Origin: Xylogone sp. PMI_703 | Taxonomy: Eukaryota; Ascomycota; Leotiomycetes | Assembly (NCBI GenBank): GCA_021399445.1 | Contig: JAJTUQ010000003.1 | Coordinates: forward strand, 2,480,001-2,544,000 | DNA: 64,000 nucleotides | Direction of reading: 5' to 3' | In this document: in pieces, positions 46,118-57,259 of the stretch | Layout: each line of letters opens with the position of its first letter | Position numbering within the stretch: position 1 is the first letter of the stretch | Made by a program: the position numbers and the translations under genes | The notes under the pieces: model-generated | What the model was told of the DNA's origin: nothing | Database searches by the model: none | What the model saw: the letters and a program-made list of their open reading frames with translations, nothing else

Positions 46118-47164
46118 TCATCTCCCAGAATCACCAAAGGCTGCTGCTGGATATTGCCTCTTCTTCTTCCCCTGCCGGCTTTTTGAACTACTCCTGGAAC
46201 TAGCTTCACTAACTGCCCCAGACTGAGGATTCAATAAGTTAGGAGGCGCCATCTCATCAGGTAGATCGTTCCATTCTCTATCTGGACGGCGATCTTGATA
46301 AGAAGCTACCTGCGGTATTGTTGGGCGCAGATTTGGTGATGGTGCGTTGGAACTGGCCACTCCACTATCTGAAGGCTGGTCTTGTGTCGGGACTCCAGAA
46401 GATATACCGTTGATTTTTGCGTGCTGCAGATGATCACTAGGAACTAATCGTCGTCGGAGAACCCACGCAGTATCCGGCTTCAATTTGCGGTAATAGCCCT
46501 GTAAGGCATATTTATCCCTTGTGAAACCCCGCGCCGCGTACCATTTTAACCCATCTTCGTTCTCGGTCCACACATGAGCATAAAGGGAGGTAACATTGAC
46601 GGTCGTTAGTCCGGTAGCTGCTGCTACAATGCTTTCTAGCAGAGCAGTAGCTAGGCCTTTGGATCGAAACGGCGATAATAAGGCTAGAGATTGGATATAT
46701 AACTCGCAATCCCTAGGATTTGCCTCAGAGGGCTCCAGTCGGCAGACTATACCTCCTATTACCTTGGGCTCAGCAGAAGGGGAGTCAGCCCAGAGTGCTA
46801 CTCGCGACAGACTAGTTCGAGTACTCGGGTCGATAATTGTGCGATAGAAGCTATCTGGATACGCAATCTGAAGGAGCAGCGAGTTTATTCGTCGCAGAGG
46901 CTGGACTTGATTCTCGGATATAGGAGATATGCTAGCTTGCTTGGGGAGGACAACTGAGAAAGTGTGCGCGGGAAGACTATGCAGTTCTGGGGGAACTGGA
47001 GCTGGTATTGAAGCTGATTCTGCACCTGAACTTGGTTCTGGTTGAGAAGTTGGAGCGGACGGTGGAGCAGTGTAGTTTGGAGCTCGGGGTTGAAAGAAGG
47101 ACCTTATGGACGATTGAGTGCCTGATGCTACTTTGACTGAGTGTGAAGTCCCATTCGTATCCAT
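46118..47164 (-). CDS. GNAT N-acetyltransferase, Naa50/San-like, with an N-terminal PIP-box-like motif
   Basis: A GNAT-fold acetyltransferase resembling N-alpha-acetyltransferase 50 (NatE). In animals Naa50/San acetylates N-termini and supports sister-chromatid cohesion. The single exon gives 348 aa from the first ATG (MDTNGTSHS). Residues 17-24 read QSSIRSFF, a perfect QxxIxxFF PCNA-interaction box followed by QPR. A Pro/Ser linker runs to about 70. The GNAT domain covers about 75-235: PLRRINSLLLQIAYPDSFYR, KVIGGIVCRLEP, ELYIQSLALLSPFRSKGLAT (acetyl-CoA R/QxxGxG/A loop), VTSLYAHVWTENEDGLKWY and ARGFTRDKYALQGYYRKLKP. These are typical Naa50 elements. The C-terminus is a basic tail (SKSRQGKKKRQYP), possibly nuclear. 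Function on chromatin is inferred from the motif alone. Confidence 0.85.
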   Translation of the reverse strand: MDTNGTSHSVKVASGTQSSIRSFFQPRAPNYTAPPSAPTSQPEPSSGAESASIPAPVPPELHSLPAHTFSVVLPKQASISPISENQVQPLRRINSLLLQIAYPDSFYRTIIDPSTRTSLSRVALWADSPSAEPKVIGGIVCRLEPSEANPRDCELYIQSLALLSPFRSKGLATALLESIVAAATGLTTVNVTSLYAHVWTENEDGLKWYAARGFTRDKYALQGYYRKLKPDTAWVLRRRLVPSDHLQHAKINGISSGVPTQDQPSDSGVASSNAPSPNLRPTIPQVASYQDRRPDREWNDLPDEMAPPNLLNPQSGAVSEASSRSSSKSRQGKKKRQYPAAAFGDSGR

Positions 47165-47634
47165 GTCCAATCTGTGAAGGGAAAACTCGCAGGAAAAAAC
47201 CGCTGATTCAAACGAAAAATACTCAACACAACAAAAGTCTATAAATCTTAATATATTTTTAAGAGTTCGAGAATAGCCTGTGGTCCTCCTGCGCCTCTAG
47301 TGTGGATATTGTTAGGCCAAATTGGTATCCTAGGCGGTGGGACTACCTCCAAACCTTAATTTTTTAGCGCGGCAGAATGCAGTATTTGGAAGCTACCGGT
47401 TTCATGCACAATTGTCGTGTGTGGGCAGTTCCAGAGGTCACACTTGGGGCATTACTCAGGAACATTTGTCAATACCCTCATTAATCCCTTGTTCTCTATT
47501 AATATGGGAGCGTGAAAATGTAATTTCGCCCCATTGCACGGATTTATCATCTCCCCGGCCCTTTCTGTTCAACGCAAGCCAGTAAGCCACTAGTTTTCCC
47601 CTGCCTCCACAGAGCCTCATGCACTGAGGGCAGG
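47165..47634. other. Divergent promoter region
   Basis: Spacer between the Naa50-like and SGF11-like genes, with both promoters presumed inside. No specific site recognised. Confidence 0.5.
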
Positions 47635-49101
47635 ATGGCGGACGACCCCAGCTTTCCACAATCAGGCATTATCGTCCCTGGCGATAATGACCTCAATGAT
47701 AACATGGATGAATTGGTAATACATTCAACTCCTGCAAGTTTCGCCGGTGGTGGCAAAGGCAAATTCGTTAACCTCCATACTCAGGCCCACGCTATACTGG
47801 ACGATATTGTATACAACATAATCCACGACATAGTGCTGAAAACTCATCGGGATGAGAAGATAGCACGAGCGTCGTCTGCGGCAATACGTGTTGAACAGCT
47901 AGCGGCAGAAGCAGATCCCGCCGCTGTGGACGGGCTGGCTGATGGTTCGAAATCGGGAAAGGTGGAGACAGATGCTGCAATATGGAAGGGCGGAGAGGTA
48001 TATCTGAAAGGGAACCCACTGAAAACTACAAAGGAGATACTCTGTAGTAAATGTGGCCTTCCACGGCTGTTCTATCCCACTGATGGCAAGGGAGCTCGAA
48101 AACCCGAACCCGGAGTGGAGTACTGCAAACGGCGGCCTTTCATTGAGAAACCTTATCACGATATCTACGGTCAGACATTCGTCCCTGAGGGGCCTGGCAG
48201 AGGAAAGAAGAAGAAGGATATGATAAATCCCTTGAAGCAACAGCAAACGGTGGACGGAGATACTCCTGGAGGCAGCCAGGAGTCGGGTACTTCAACCCCA
48301 GCAGAAGGCAAACCCATAGCGTTTCCACATGCTAAGTGCCATAACTGCAACACATTCCTTCCTATAAAGCGCATGAATAATCATATGGTAAAGTGTATTG
48401 GCGGTGGTGGTCGTGATTCATCTAGAACAGCTCTACTGAAGATACAGAACGGAAATGGTAGTGGCAGCCAGAACGGAGGTACCCCTCCAGGAAGCAGACA
48501 TGGCACGCCATTACCTGGAGGAACAGCTTCACAGCACAGCACCAAGAAAAGCAGTCCGACCAAGCGGGAAGCAGATGATGAACTTGAATCTGACGGTACT
48601 CCTCAAAAGAAAAAGAAGATCATCATGAAGAAGGCGCCAAGCAACCTAAAAGATCTTAAAGTAAACAAATTAAAAGCACCCAAGATGACGAAAACAGGCT
48701 CACAGCAATCCACATCGAACTTAAGCTTCGAGTATAAAGCATCCAATAGTGACGATGATGAGGATGACGTCCCTGAGGACGAGAACGACGGCGAGTACGG
48801 CGGTACGGTTGTCGTAGAGCCCAAGAAGAAGCAGAAAATCAAACTCGCCACGGCCGTCAAGGAAAAGGAGGCCGCAAAGAAGAAGTGGCTTTTGGGTAAG
48901 GGTGGTGTGAAGCTTGATCCACAGAAAATCACACCCGTCTTACCACCAGGTGTCATGGCCAAGAAGCTCGCCAGTGGTGGTGGTGAGAATGGCCATGGAC
49001 ATGGAGCAACTGCTACTCCTACCAATGTTAAGGGCGGCAATAAAGTTGCGAATGGAGACATGGAGTCTGAGTCAAGCCAGACCTTGTCTTCTCCTAGCTA
49101 A
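47635..49101 (+). CDS. SGF11-like SAGA deubiquitinase-module subunit, expanded
   Basis: In yeast, Sgf11 anchors Ubp8 in the SAGA histone H2B deubiquitinase module. The single exon gives 488 aa, against 99 aa for yeast Sgf11. Two Sgf11 hallmarks are seen. A helix AHAILDDIVYNIIHDIVLKT (residues 51-70) has the pattern of the Sgf11 N-terminal helix. A zinc finger with ligands C235, C238, H250 and C254 (KCHNCNTFLPIKRMNNHMVK, then C) has the spacing C-x2-C-x11-H-x3-C of the Sgf11 finger. Between them is a second possible zinc site, CSKCGLPRLFYP...EYCKRRPF, not found in yeast Sgf11. The C-terminal half is lysine- and acid-rich low complexity (TPQKKKKIIMKKAP, DDDEDDVPEDEND). Assignment rests on motif spacing, so moderate confidence. 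Confidence 0.7.
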   Translation: MADDPSFPQSGIIVPGDNDLNDNMDELVIHSTPASFAGGGKGKFVNLHTQAHAILDDIVYNIIHDIVLKTHRDEKIARASSAAIRVEQLAAEADPAAVDGLADGSKSGKVETDAAIWKGGEVYLKGNPLKTTKEILCSKCGLPRLFYPTDGKGARKPEPGVEYCKRRPFIEKPYHDIYGQTFVPEGPGRGKKKKDMINPLKQQQTVDGDTPGGSQESGTSTPAEGKPIAFPHAKCHNCNTFLPIKRMNNHMVKCIGGGGRDSSRTALLKIQNGNGSGSQNGGTPPGSRHGTPLPGGTASQHSTKKSSPTKREADDELESDGTPQKKKKIIMKKAPSNLKDLKVNKLKAPKMTKTGSQQSTSNLSFEYKASNSDDDEDDVPEDENDGEYGGTVVVEPKKKQKIKLATAVKEKEAAKKKWLLGKGGVKLDPQKITPVLPPGVMAKKLASGGGENGHGHGATATPTNVKGGNKVANGDMESESSQTLSSPS

Positions 49102-49668
49102 AGCTAGGACACGATGAAAAATAATGCTTTCAATGATGGTTCAATAAAGGATAGTGGTATAGGGAAGAGCAAGGGCGATGGGGAGATGATTCAAAGTATA
49201 TCTTTTGGCACAACTTACTGAACATATCATGTAACGGCGTACTCTCCTATTCTTTTGTTTCTGAGTTTGATTTCTTCTCAACTTTTATCTTGCCTTGGTT
49301 TGAACGATTATGGACCGATCTTGAGGCATTGCAAGGGTTTCAAGGCATTAAGCAAGGGCGTTTCCTCATAACTCTAATTTATCAGGTATTTCTTTAGCAA
49401 ATGAGACCTGATCTTCAATGTACACTGTTTCAGAGAGCTTCTTGTCCGGTGATTTAAAGTATATTTGTAATTCTCTCCCAATTTCTAGGCCATGATGTAA
49501 CCAAATGGCCGTTGTTATGCTAAATCCTTTATCAATGCAGTAGTTCCCTCAATCCTGATGAAATTCTATCCGACTTTCTGTACGCCACAAAACAAAGATC
49601 CAGCCCATGCGCGCCAAAAACGAAAGCTAGCTATGATACAGCAAATAATAGCAATTAGATATTACAAT
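49102..49668. other. Convergent 3' spacer
   Basis: Holds the 3' ends of the SGF11-like and NT-C2 genes, with no other feature seen. Confidence 0.5.
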
Positions 49669-50949
49669 TCAAACATGTACTGCGCTCGGTAACTCCCAGG
49701 CTACTAAATCCGACCTGACATCAAACTCGCTCACTTCGGGCATATTTCTGAGATAGCCCTTCCTCCCTCGTTCATAGGAATCAGAAGGGATTCCGGGCCC
49801 GGCAACAGGTTCGTATCTATTCCGAGCATGCCTGTATCGTAAATCAGGGCTACTGCTCTTGCCTGCAAGAGTCGATTTGGAGTCTGTACTCTTGTCGGAT
49901 CCCATGCGATGATGGTGTGGACGGGCCCCTTTCTGTCGAGATATGTCTTCTGTACTACCATTGGAGCCGTCTTCCAATCCACCGCCGGTGGTGGTCGTAG
50001 CTGCGTCAGAATCGTGTTTCCAGCCGTCTCCGCCGGCGAAGATATCTTCTACACACTCATCCGGAGGGAGTTCTCCTTGCTGGATAGCCCATGAGGCAGC
50101 TAGAGCTCTTCGGTACATATCTTGTAGCTCGCTGGCATCGCGAGACTTGGTGATAGAGGGTGTATCTTATGGTCTGTTAATTTAACACTTCAAACGAGTT
50201 CGGACAACACTCACAACCCAAGTCGCCTTCTTCTCCTTCACCAGCCATAATACCAGCAATACCTCCAAAAACAGCAGCAGTCTTCAATGGTGGTGCAATA
50301 AAATTCCTCTCTCCATCGATTTGCTTCATGAATATAGTGAGTTTGAGTGTACTGTTGACCTTACTGTCCTGCATTAAATATCTCCTCGTGATGCCCTCCT
50401 CCCCCTCAACCAACGCCTCGCTCTCCTCGACATACTCAGCCAGGTTCAGGGTAATATGCCCCAGAGTGATCTTCTCGCCTTTGACGCCACTGCCACTGTA
50501 GTCTTGGATGATCTCAAAATAAATCAAACACTCGGCGAGCTGGTTATTCTTGTCGATCGTGAGGCGCACGGGAATGATGTGTGTGGAATCCCAGACTACC
50601 TTATGCTCCCTTATAGGGGCTTTGGGAGTGCGGCCGCGGTGCTCAGCCGCGATTGAGGAGGGAAGGTGCCATTTCACATAGGAGACGCCGCTGACAAGAG
50701 GGACATTGTTGAGATCTACTATCTGTTATTGTGGCTTAGACGTTAGTGACTGGGTGTGGTGGTTTCTATGTGGTTTGGGTACAGTAATCCACAAAATTCT
50801 GGGAAGTGGCGACGGGGACAACTAACTGTCAGGTGTGCCTCGAACCTGGGCTGGGAGAGCTGTTAGAGAGCGCCGTGGAAGATAAGAACACATAGATGAG
50901 AAGAACGCACCTTGCGGGCTTTAGGGACTAGAACGGGAAGAGGTCGCAT
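49669..50949 (-). CDS. NT-C2 domain protein (EEIG1/EHBP1 N-terminal C2 type)
   Basis: A membrane- or cytoskeleton-linked adaptor with an N-terminal C2-like domain of the EEIG1/EHBP1 family; the fungal role is poorly known. Exons 50911-50949, 50828-50851, 50215-50722 and 49669-50165 give 355 aa; introns are 59, 105 and 49 nt. The domain covers about residues 14-165: PRFEAHLTIVDLNNVPLVSG, VSYVKWHLP, HKVVWDSTHIIPVRLTID, ECLIYFEIIQDY, LGHITLNLAEYVE and NSTLKLTIFMKQID, in NT-C2 order. The rest is a short helix DMYRRALAASWAIQQGELPP and a Ser/Gly/Asp-rich tail. The 24-nt second exon is small but supported by reading frame and domain continuity. Confidence 0.85.
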
Positions 50950-51268
50950 TGTTAGCTAGCGAATATCATGTTCGAGAAGAGGAGGAAGTTGACGATGAGG
51001 ATTTTGGAAGTAGAGAGGAAGGAGATAAGGCACATGGACTTACTCAACGGGTTCATCCTCGACAGGTCCTAGACACAGGTCCCGCTGCATCGGGAGGGGT
51101 AACAAGGAACGGGCAGGTGATTGGTAAGACTGAGGATTTCGGCCGTACGAGGCGGAATATATGACGTCTCGCTTCAGGCTGCAAGGCACCAAAAGCTTGA
51201 TTCTCATCACGAGGAAAAAATATTATCTCTCAGCCTTCTCTCATAAATTAGCATTTATCCGCCACGTG
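50950..51268. other. Divergent promoter region
   Basis: Spacer between the NT-C2 and Tad1 genes. Nothing specific recognised. Confidence 0.5.
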
Positions 51269-52732
51269 ATGGATATCTCTGGAGATGCAATTGCTCAGGT
51301 AGTGCTGGAACAGTTCGATAAGCTCCCAGCAAAGAGAAAACCTCAGGTAAGAGGCGACGGGGTGAGAGAATGGGTCCCATTGAGCGGCATCGTCGCCCAA
51401 GGTAGGAGCCGAGGAGAAGGCTGCGCAAGGCTGGACTGACCCCCGCCTCATTATAGGAACCAACAGTCTGACATGTCTATCCGTAGCGTGAGACAAAACC
51501 TGTATATATAAATATGCTTTTGCTAATATCCACATAGGACTGGCATGAAATGCCTTCCACAATCTAAAATTCCTCAAGCTCAGGGCATCGTCTTACATGA
51601 CTGGCATGCCGAGGTTCTAGCCATTAGATCTTTTAACAGATTTCTATTAGAGGAATGTCATGCTCTGGTAACGTCACAAAAGCAAGTATCAGACTACATT
51701 CGTTACCGCACCCAAGAGGAAAGAACGGATGAGTTATTTCAGCCTTTCGCCCTGATCGAGGGCATTAAGTTGCATATGTATTGCTCTGAAGCACCATGTA
51801 GGTTCTAGTGATTCTTCAACAGGTCTAATCATGGCTGATGATTGATTATCATAGGTGGTGATGCCAGCATGGAACTAACGATGGCTGCTCAAGAAGATGC
51901 TACTCCCTGGGCCATACCACCATCTATGTCTGCTTCTACAGATACGACCTCTGCACCCCCGTATCTTGACACAATCCCTTCTCAAACTCCCACTCCAAGT
52001 CTCCCAGGACGCTCCTACTTCTCCGCCTTAGGTATCGTCCGCCGCAAACCATCTCGCCCAGATGCGCCTCCTACTCTCTCAAAATCCTGCTCAGACAAAC
52101 TCTCCCTCGTTCAGTGTACTTCCCTTCTCAACTCTCTAACATCAACCCTAGTATCACCTGCAAATGTCTACATCCACAAGTTAGTCCTCCATGAATCACA
52201 ATACTGCAAAATAGCATGTGATAGGGCGTTTGGATGCAGCGAGGCGGGAAGAATGGGCAAATTAACTGGAATGACCTGGAGAGGTGGCTATATGTTCACA
52301 CCATTCGAAGTATGTACGACGAAGTTGGAGTTCAAGTACAGTCGTCGCTGCAAAGAGGCGGACCATGGGGTGAAACTTGTTGCTGGTAATGCTGCCGCGT
52401 CTTGGACCGCGAATGGAAAGGAGGAGACACTTGTCGGCGGAGTGTTACAAGGGAGAAAGCAGTTTGATATCAAAGGAGCAAGTAGGATGAGCAAAAGGCA
52501 AATATGGAGACTTGCGTTAGAGACTGCAGGTCTGGTACGCCTTTCTACTATCGAGAGCATGTTGAGTGAGAAGTATTATAAAGATATCAAGGATGGGGCT
52601 CTGTTGAGGGATAGAAGAAGAGTCAAAGAGGATGCGAGACAGCTAGGCTTGAAAGGATGGGTTAGAAATAGAGGTGACGAGTTCAATGTCGGGGATGTTG
52701 AGAGTTATGAGGAGCGTAGTCTTACAAAGTGA
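51269..52732 (+). CDS. TAD1: tRNA-specific adenosine deaminase 1 (Tad1/ADAT1)
   Basis: Deaminates A37 of tRNA-Ala to inosine, later methylated to m1I. Exons 51269-51401, 51457-51487, 51538-51797 and 51855-52732 give 433 aa; introns are 55, 50 and 57 nt. The 31-nt second exon completes the motif GTNSLTCLSVATGMKCLP. The zinc/proton-shuttle motif HAE is at about 78-80 (HDWHAEVLAIRSFNRFL), with SEAPCGDASM giving the first zinc Cys near 142 and SKSCSDKLSL the second near 220. TLVSPANVYIHKLVL and YMFTPFEVCTT belong to the ADAT1 C-terminal adenosine-deaminase/editase domain. All catalytic positions are present. A longer N-terminus from 51161 is open but unlike the family. Confidence 0.94.
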
Positions 52733-53090
52733 ATGAGTTACTATCTGAAAACTGACTAGCAATTTTAGTAAGTAAAGTTTGAAAACCACATTGAATAGTT
52801 ATTTGCGATTAACCATCATTCCCTCCTAAAAAGTCCCAACCCCCCAGATGGTTCCGGAATAACCGATTGCCCCTATATGAGAGTCCGTAGGAAGGGATCT
52901 TTTATAGAGCCAAAGGGATAGGCAAGGAAAAGGAAAAATAGAGAAACAGTCTAGACAGTGGTAATTCCGCTGTATTCCTTCAGCTATCCCTTGTGCTAAC
53001 CTGTTCTGCGCTGGTAGTGGTTATGAAGCCTTGTTTGACTTTATTATCCCACGACACATGGCGGCATGCGAGAAGTTGCACGATGCTAGA
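52733..53090. other. Convergent 3' spacer
   Basis: Spacer between Tad1 and the RRM gene with no feature seen. Confidence 0.5.
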
Positions 53091-56000
53091 TCATTTTATC
53101 TTCTGCTTTGTACGGATGTTAGGAGATCCCGAGTATTTTGTGCCAGATGAGTTAGCAACCCGTTTACGATTTGTAGCGCCTTTGTCGGCTGCTTTAGTTG
53201 ACTGTAGAGCCGGCCACTGTGATTCATCTGCGAAAGCAAGATCCATATGATGAGCCTGGTTGTCGTTTCCGGAGTTGTGCTTTAGGGGCTGTGGAGATGG
53301 ATCCCGTCCTGGTGCCGGTATTGTAGAGCCGTTGTTGGGATCTCCTGACGTCGGAGCGCTCACATTAATCTCGTTTGGGTTCCTATGTTTCTCTTTACTC
53401 ATACGGCCTCTTGACAGCTTGCCCTTCAAGTTGGCTTTCAGATTTTCAGGTTTGTCTTCTGAAACTATTTCGTTAGGACACTTACCGCCGGTATTGGTGC
53501 CATTGAATTCTCCACCAGTGCCTTTTTTTGCAGGACTTGGAGAGAAATCAGGAAGGGATTTTGTTTGCTGATGTTTTAATTCCGCTTTCAAGGCATGGCT
53601 AGTAGAAAAGCTTGTTTCCGACATTGTTCTCTGAGTCATAGGAATGTTTTCCTTCTTATCCATGACGTTGATATTGTTATCATATTGACTCTGACTGAGA
53701 TGTTCCTTTTGAGGTAAGGCCTCGCGGGAAGCTATCTTTTTATTCGAATTTCCCGGATTTTGATGCAATGCTGTTGCTACCTCTTGGACGGCATGATCTC
53801 CCGAGCTTTGTTGTTTCTGTTTCCGTTTATTCTTTTGCTTCTGCTTCTGTGGTTCGACTTGAATTATCTGTAGACTGCTAATCTGAGTTTCATCTTTAAA
53901 TGACTTCGTATCAACTACGCAGTCATCAACTAACAATGGTAGACCAACTTCTGAACAGCCAACGGTGTTTTTGTCAACTGTACCATTACCTGGATTGCGG
54001 TTGTTGCTATTGGTATTTTGTCTTTGTATTTTAACAATAGATCCCTTTATCAGGTCACTTTCGCCGGTCTGCTGCTTACTAGCTGGTATGATGGCGGTTG
54101 AGTTAGGTGTCGGAGCTCTAGCAGGCAACTGAGCCTCTGATTTCTGTTGATTGCGTAGCCCACTTTGAGGTGACGGTACTCCCTTCTTCTTGGGTCCTTC
54201 CTTAGTGTTATCACCGTTAGAGCCACTTGGATGTCGGTCAGCGCTACAGAACTCGTCAGGAAATATATCTGACAGTGGCTTCCTCGAACTACGCTGACAT
54301 TAGTTATCAAAAATGGCAAATGAGAGGGCTAAAATTTCTTACTTGTTATTTTTATATTTCTTGCTTCCCTTATTTCGACTTCTCGACCCTACAAAACTAC
54401 TCGAAAAGGACTCACTTGCTGGATCATGCAAAGGGCTAAACATGAATTTAGTATGAAGAATGGATATGCTACGGCAACTTACCCCTGATTCTCCCCAAAG
54501 CTCCTTTTGCTAAATGAAGATCTAAAAGAGTTTGAGTGAGATACTGCACTCTTTGTATTTGTGATCTCGTGTGCGTTTCGACAATGTTCTTCCTGTAGTC
54601 TCTGACTATCTAGCCTATCGAAAGCAGATTTATAGCGTAAAACGTCAGAGAGTGTAGATGTCAAGAGGGATGTATTTATTTGCATAGGGCCAACTCGTGG
54701 CAGCTGTGGTGTGGCTGGCGTTTTCTCGACAACTTCTAGTGCATATGAAGGAGGAATTTCCGTCTCTTCATTTGTGGAAATGGGAGATCTAGATGACTGG
54801 GCTGTCTTTCGTGGAAATTTGTGCTCATCAATCTGTTGGAGGGAGAAAGGAGGTTTGCTGCCAGGCCGATGTTTGGGAATGGAAAACTTTTCTTTTCCCT
54901 TCGAGGTGGGAGAATTGGTACGAGAGTCAGGATTGTAACTTTCTGATCGGCGTCTCTGTCTAACAAAATCAACCCTTATATATCTCTTTTCACCGGATAT
55001 CATTTTATAGAAGTCGTATCTAGTGATTGCATGAGATACTGCATCGTTTTCTTTGAATCTAGGAGACTATTAGAGTTCTGTCTAAGAAATAAAATATCCA
55101 TATTCAGAAATGGGAAAAGATCTCACTGACGTTACAAATGCTGACCCAGGAGTACCTCCATATGGAAGTAAATATTTCACTTTTTCCACTGTGCCGCAAT
55201 TTGACATCAAATTCTTGATCTCGTGAGAAGTAAAAGCTACTTCCTCAACGCCACCAACATAAGCAGTCCGCAGCTTTTCGGTAGAATCAGGTAGTCTGGG
55301 CTCTCTGTAGAAATATGTCACAGTGTGGCCCTGTCTTTCTGACTCCTTGAAATTGTCTAGGATTCGCTGGAATGCTTCTTCGTCCGAGTATGGCGATCTT
55401 CTGTAGTATAAAGCTGAATTGGATCTATCCCTGAACTGCCTCGGCCCACAGTTGCTCCATTGTGTGCCATTCATTGGGTTATGCTTATATGAAGGTGATG
55501 TATGAGGAGTTGTTCTACGGGGAGGAGATATCTGCTGTGCATTGTACGTATATATAGGCTCTCTTGTGATATTACCCACAAATTGCAGAGCGCCGTTGCT
55601 TGGGCTGGCCTGAGGTGCGCTGGAGTGTCTCCGCTGCACAGAATGATTGCGAGATTGTGATTGTATAATAGCCGGTTTAGGTTCAGGAAAATAAGCTCTG
55701 GCATCTTGAGGAGGTACATGTCCTCTGTGATTATTCTTCTTCATATCATCATTCCATTGAAAGATGCTCTCTGTTCTGGAATTGTTTTGATTCTGCGAAG
55801 CATATTGCAAAGGTTCCTTCTTTGGAACTTGCACGGAGTATCTCCTTAGATCAGAGGGTGGTTGAATATTGCCAACGATACTATTAGCTTACCACGCCTT
55901 CATTAGGTATGGAACAGACTTACTGGGAAAGCTAACTCGTTGCACGTGAGCCTGCTGCACTTCAGGCACTGGCTGAGGCTGATGCAGAAAATTGGATAAA

Positions 56001-56569
56001 GATCCGGAGTGACGAATTAATTCTAGATGCTCATTCCGGAGAGCAATTGTCAATGAAGCATATTGTGCACTTGTCAATCCTTGAAGATCTTCGAGCTCCT
56101 CTTGACTGAAGAATTCGAGCAAGTTGTGGTTGAGTGGGACTGTCAGAAGGAGTTCTCGATTGGCTGCAACCCATTCAGCTGCCCATGTTTTTATCTCCTG
56201 TTCACATTCATGAAAATTTTCAAATTCCCTCTGTTGGTTGTAGTTGCTGATAGTATTTAGAAGATAGAATAGGAAGTCAGGGCCATGAGTCCATAGATCA
56301 ACCGCATCAAAGTAATGATACAGATCACACCAATTTTGTGGAGTCTTGACATGACAGATCAGGTCAGGAAATGTGGTCCAGTAATAGTGTATCTGGAGAG
56401 CAAGGTCGGCATCTATGGATGATCGCGCAATACGTAATGGAGGTGGCTCTTGTAGTCGTCGTTTTGGAATGGTGCCACGAAGGGTAGAGAACAAGGCTGG
56501 TGCAGATTCTGGGACCTCGTAGAACTCTCGTGGCATTGTAGTTGATGAGTATAAATTATAGCATTCCAT
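53091..56569 (-). CDS. RRM-domain RNA-binding protein, large, mostly disordered
   Basis: Unnamed fungal RNA-binding protein. Five exons give 1085 aa: 55893-56569, 55131-55844, 54483-55058, 54343-54435 and 53091-54288. Introns are 48, 72, 47 and 54 nt. The first splice has an alternative (a 36-nt intron starting GTAAGT) that also keeps frame, so that junction is uncertain. Residues 1-226 are helical and acidic (LQIHYYWTTFPDLICHVKTP, QELEDLQ-like). An RRM lies near 415-490: LRTAYVGGVEEVAFTSHEIK, NCGTVEKVKYLL, TPGSAFVT|FKENDAVSHAI and EKRYIRVDFV, with degenerate RNP1/RNP2. The remainder is Ser/Asn/Lys/Gln-rich, including KQKQKNKRKQKQQ. It has no obvious yeast counterpart; a role in mRNP biology is inferred from the RRM only. 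The start could also be the internal MPREFYEVP. Confidence 0.75.
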
Positions 56570-57259
56570 TGTGAAGCTTAGCTTTTGCAGGCAATATTCT
56601 GATATGATATTAGAGACCGTGAAAACTTGTATAGGTCGCCTGATGGAAATATACTTACTGTATCAACTGATTTCATGAAATTGTGCACTCTAAGGGTTGC
56701 AGATCTTGTAGAAAAGAGCAGATACGGTAAGCGCAGAATGCAAAGAAGTTGCAATTTAAGGGAGTTCGATGTTGGAAAGAGTAAACTGAAAGCTAATGTG
56801 TTAAAGGAAGGTGAAGTCTAGAGAGTAAAGATAGCAAGACCGCAGATGCTTTACCGGGGAGCGCCAATAACCTGTCCTACAAAAGCTCCACACCACCTTT
56901 TTCTAATTTTGAATGAGCTTATACACTGTATTTAGGTAATTTTATCTCATGAGACACCTTGCAGAAGTAACTGAATGAATGAGATCCCTCATAAAAAATT
57001 ACCCTTCTAGATAAGCTAAGGCATGGTATCAACAAAGTCACTTGACAAATGGATGGTGCTATTAAGATCCCCATCAAATTAGCTGTTGCTTGGCACAGCA
57101 TAATGCCATATAGATAATTAATAGATCTAAAGTTTTTCTGCACATTGTGTCATGCTTCTATTTTTCATAATCACTCACCAGTTGAGTCTATGAAGGTCCG
57201 CGTCGGATAGACGCTTTATTAATTTTCATGGCATTTAAAGTTCGTAGAATACACTCAAT
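56570..57259. other. Intergenic, promoter of the RRM gene
   Basis: AT-rich with no gene seen. Confidence 0.5.

Noticed and set aside
47164..47170. Longer start of the Naa50-like protein (MDMDTN)
   Set aside because: The upstream codon is TTG; the first ATG is at 47164.
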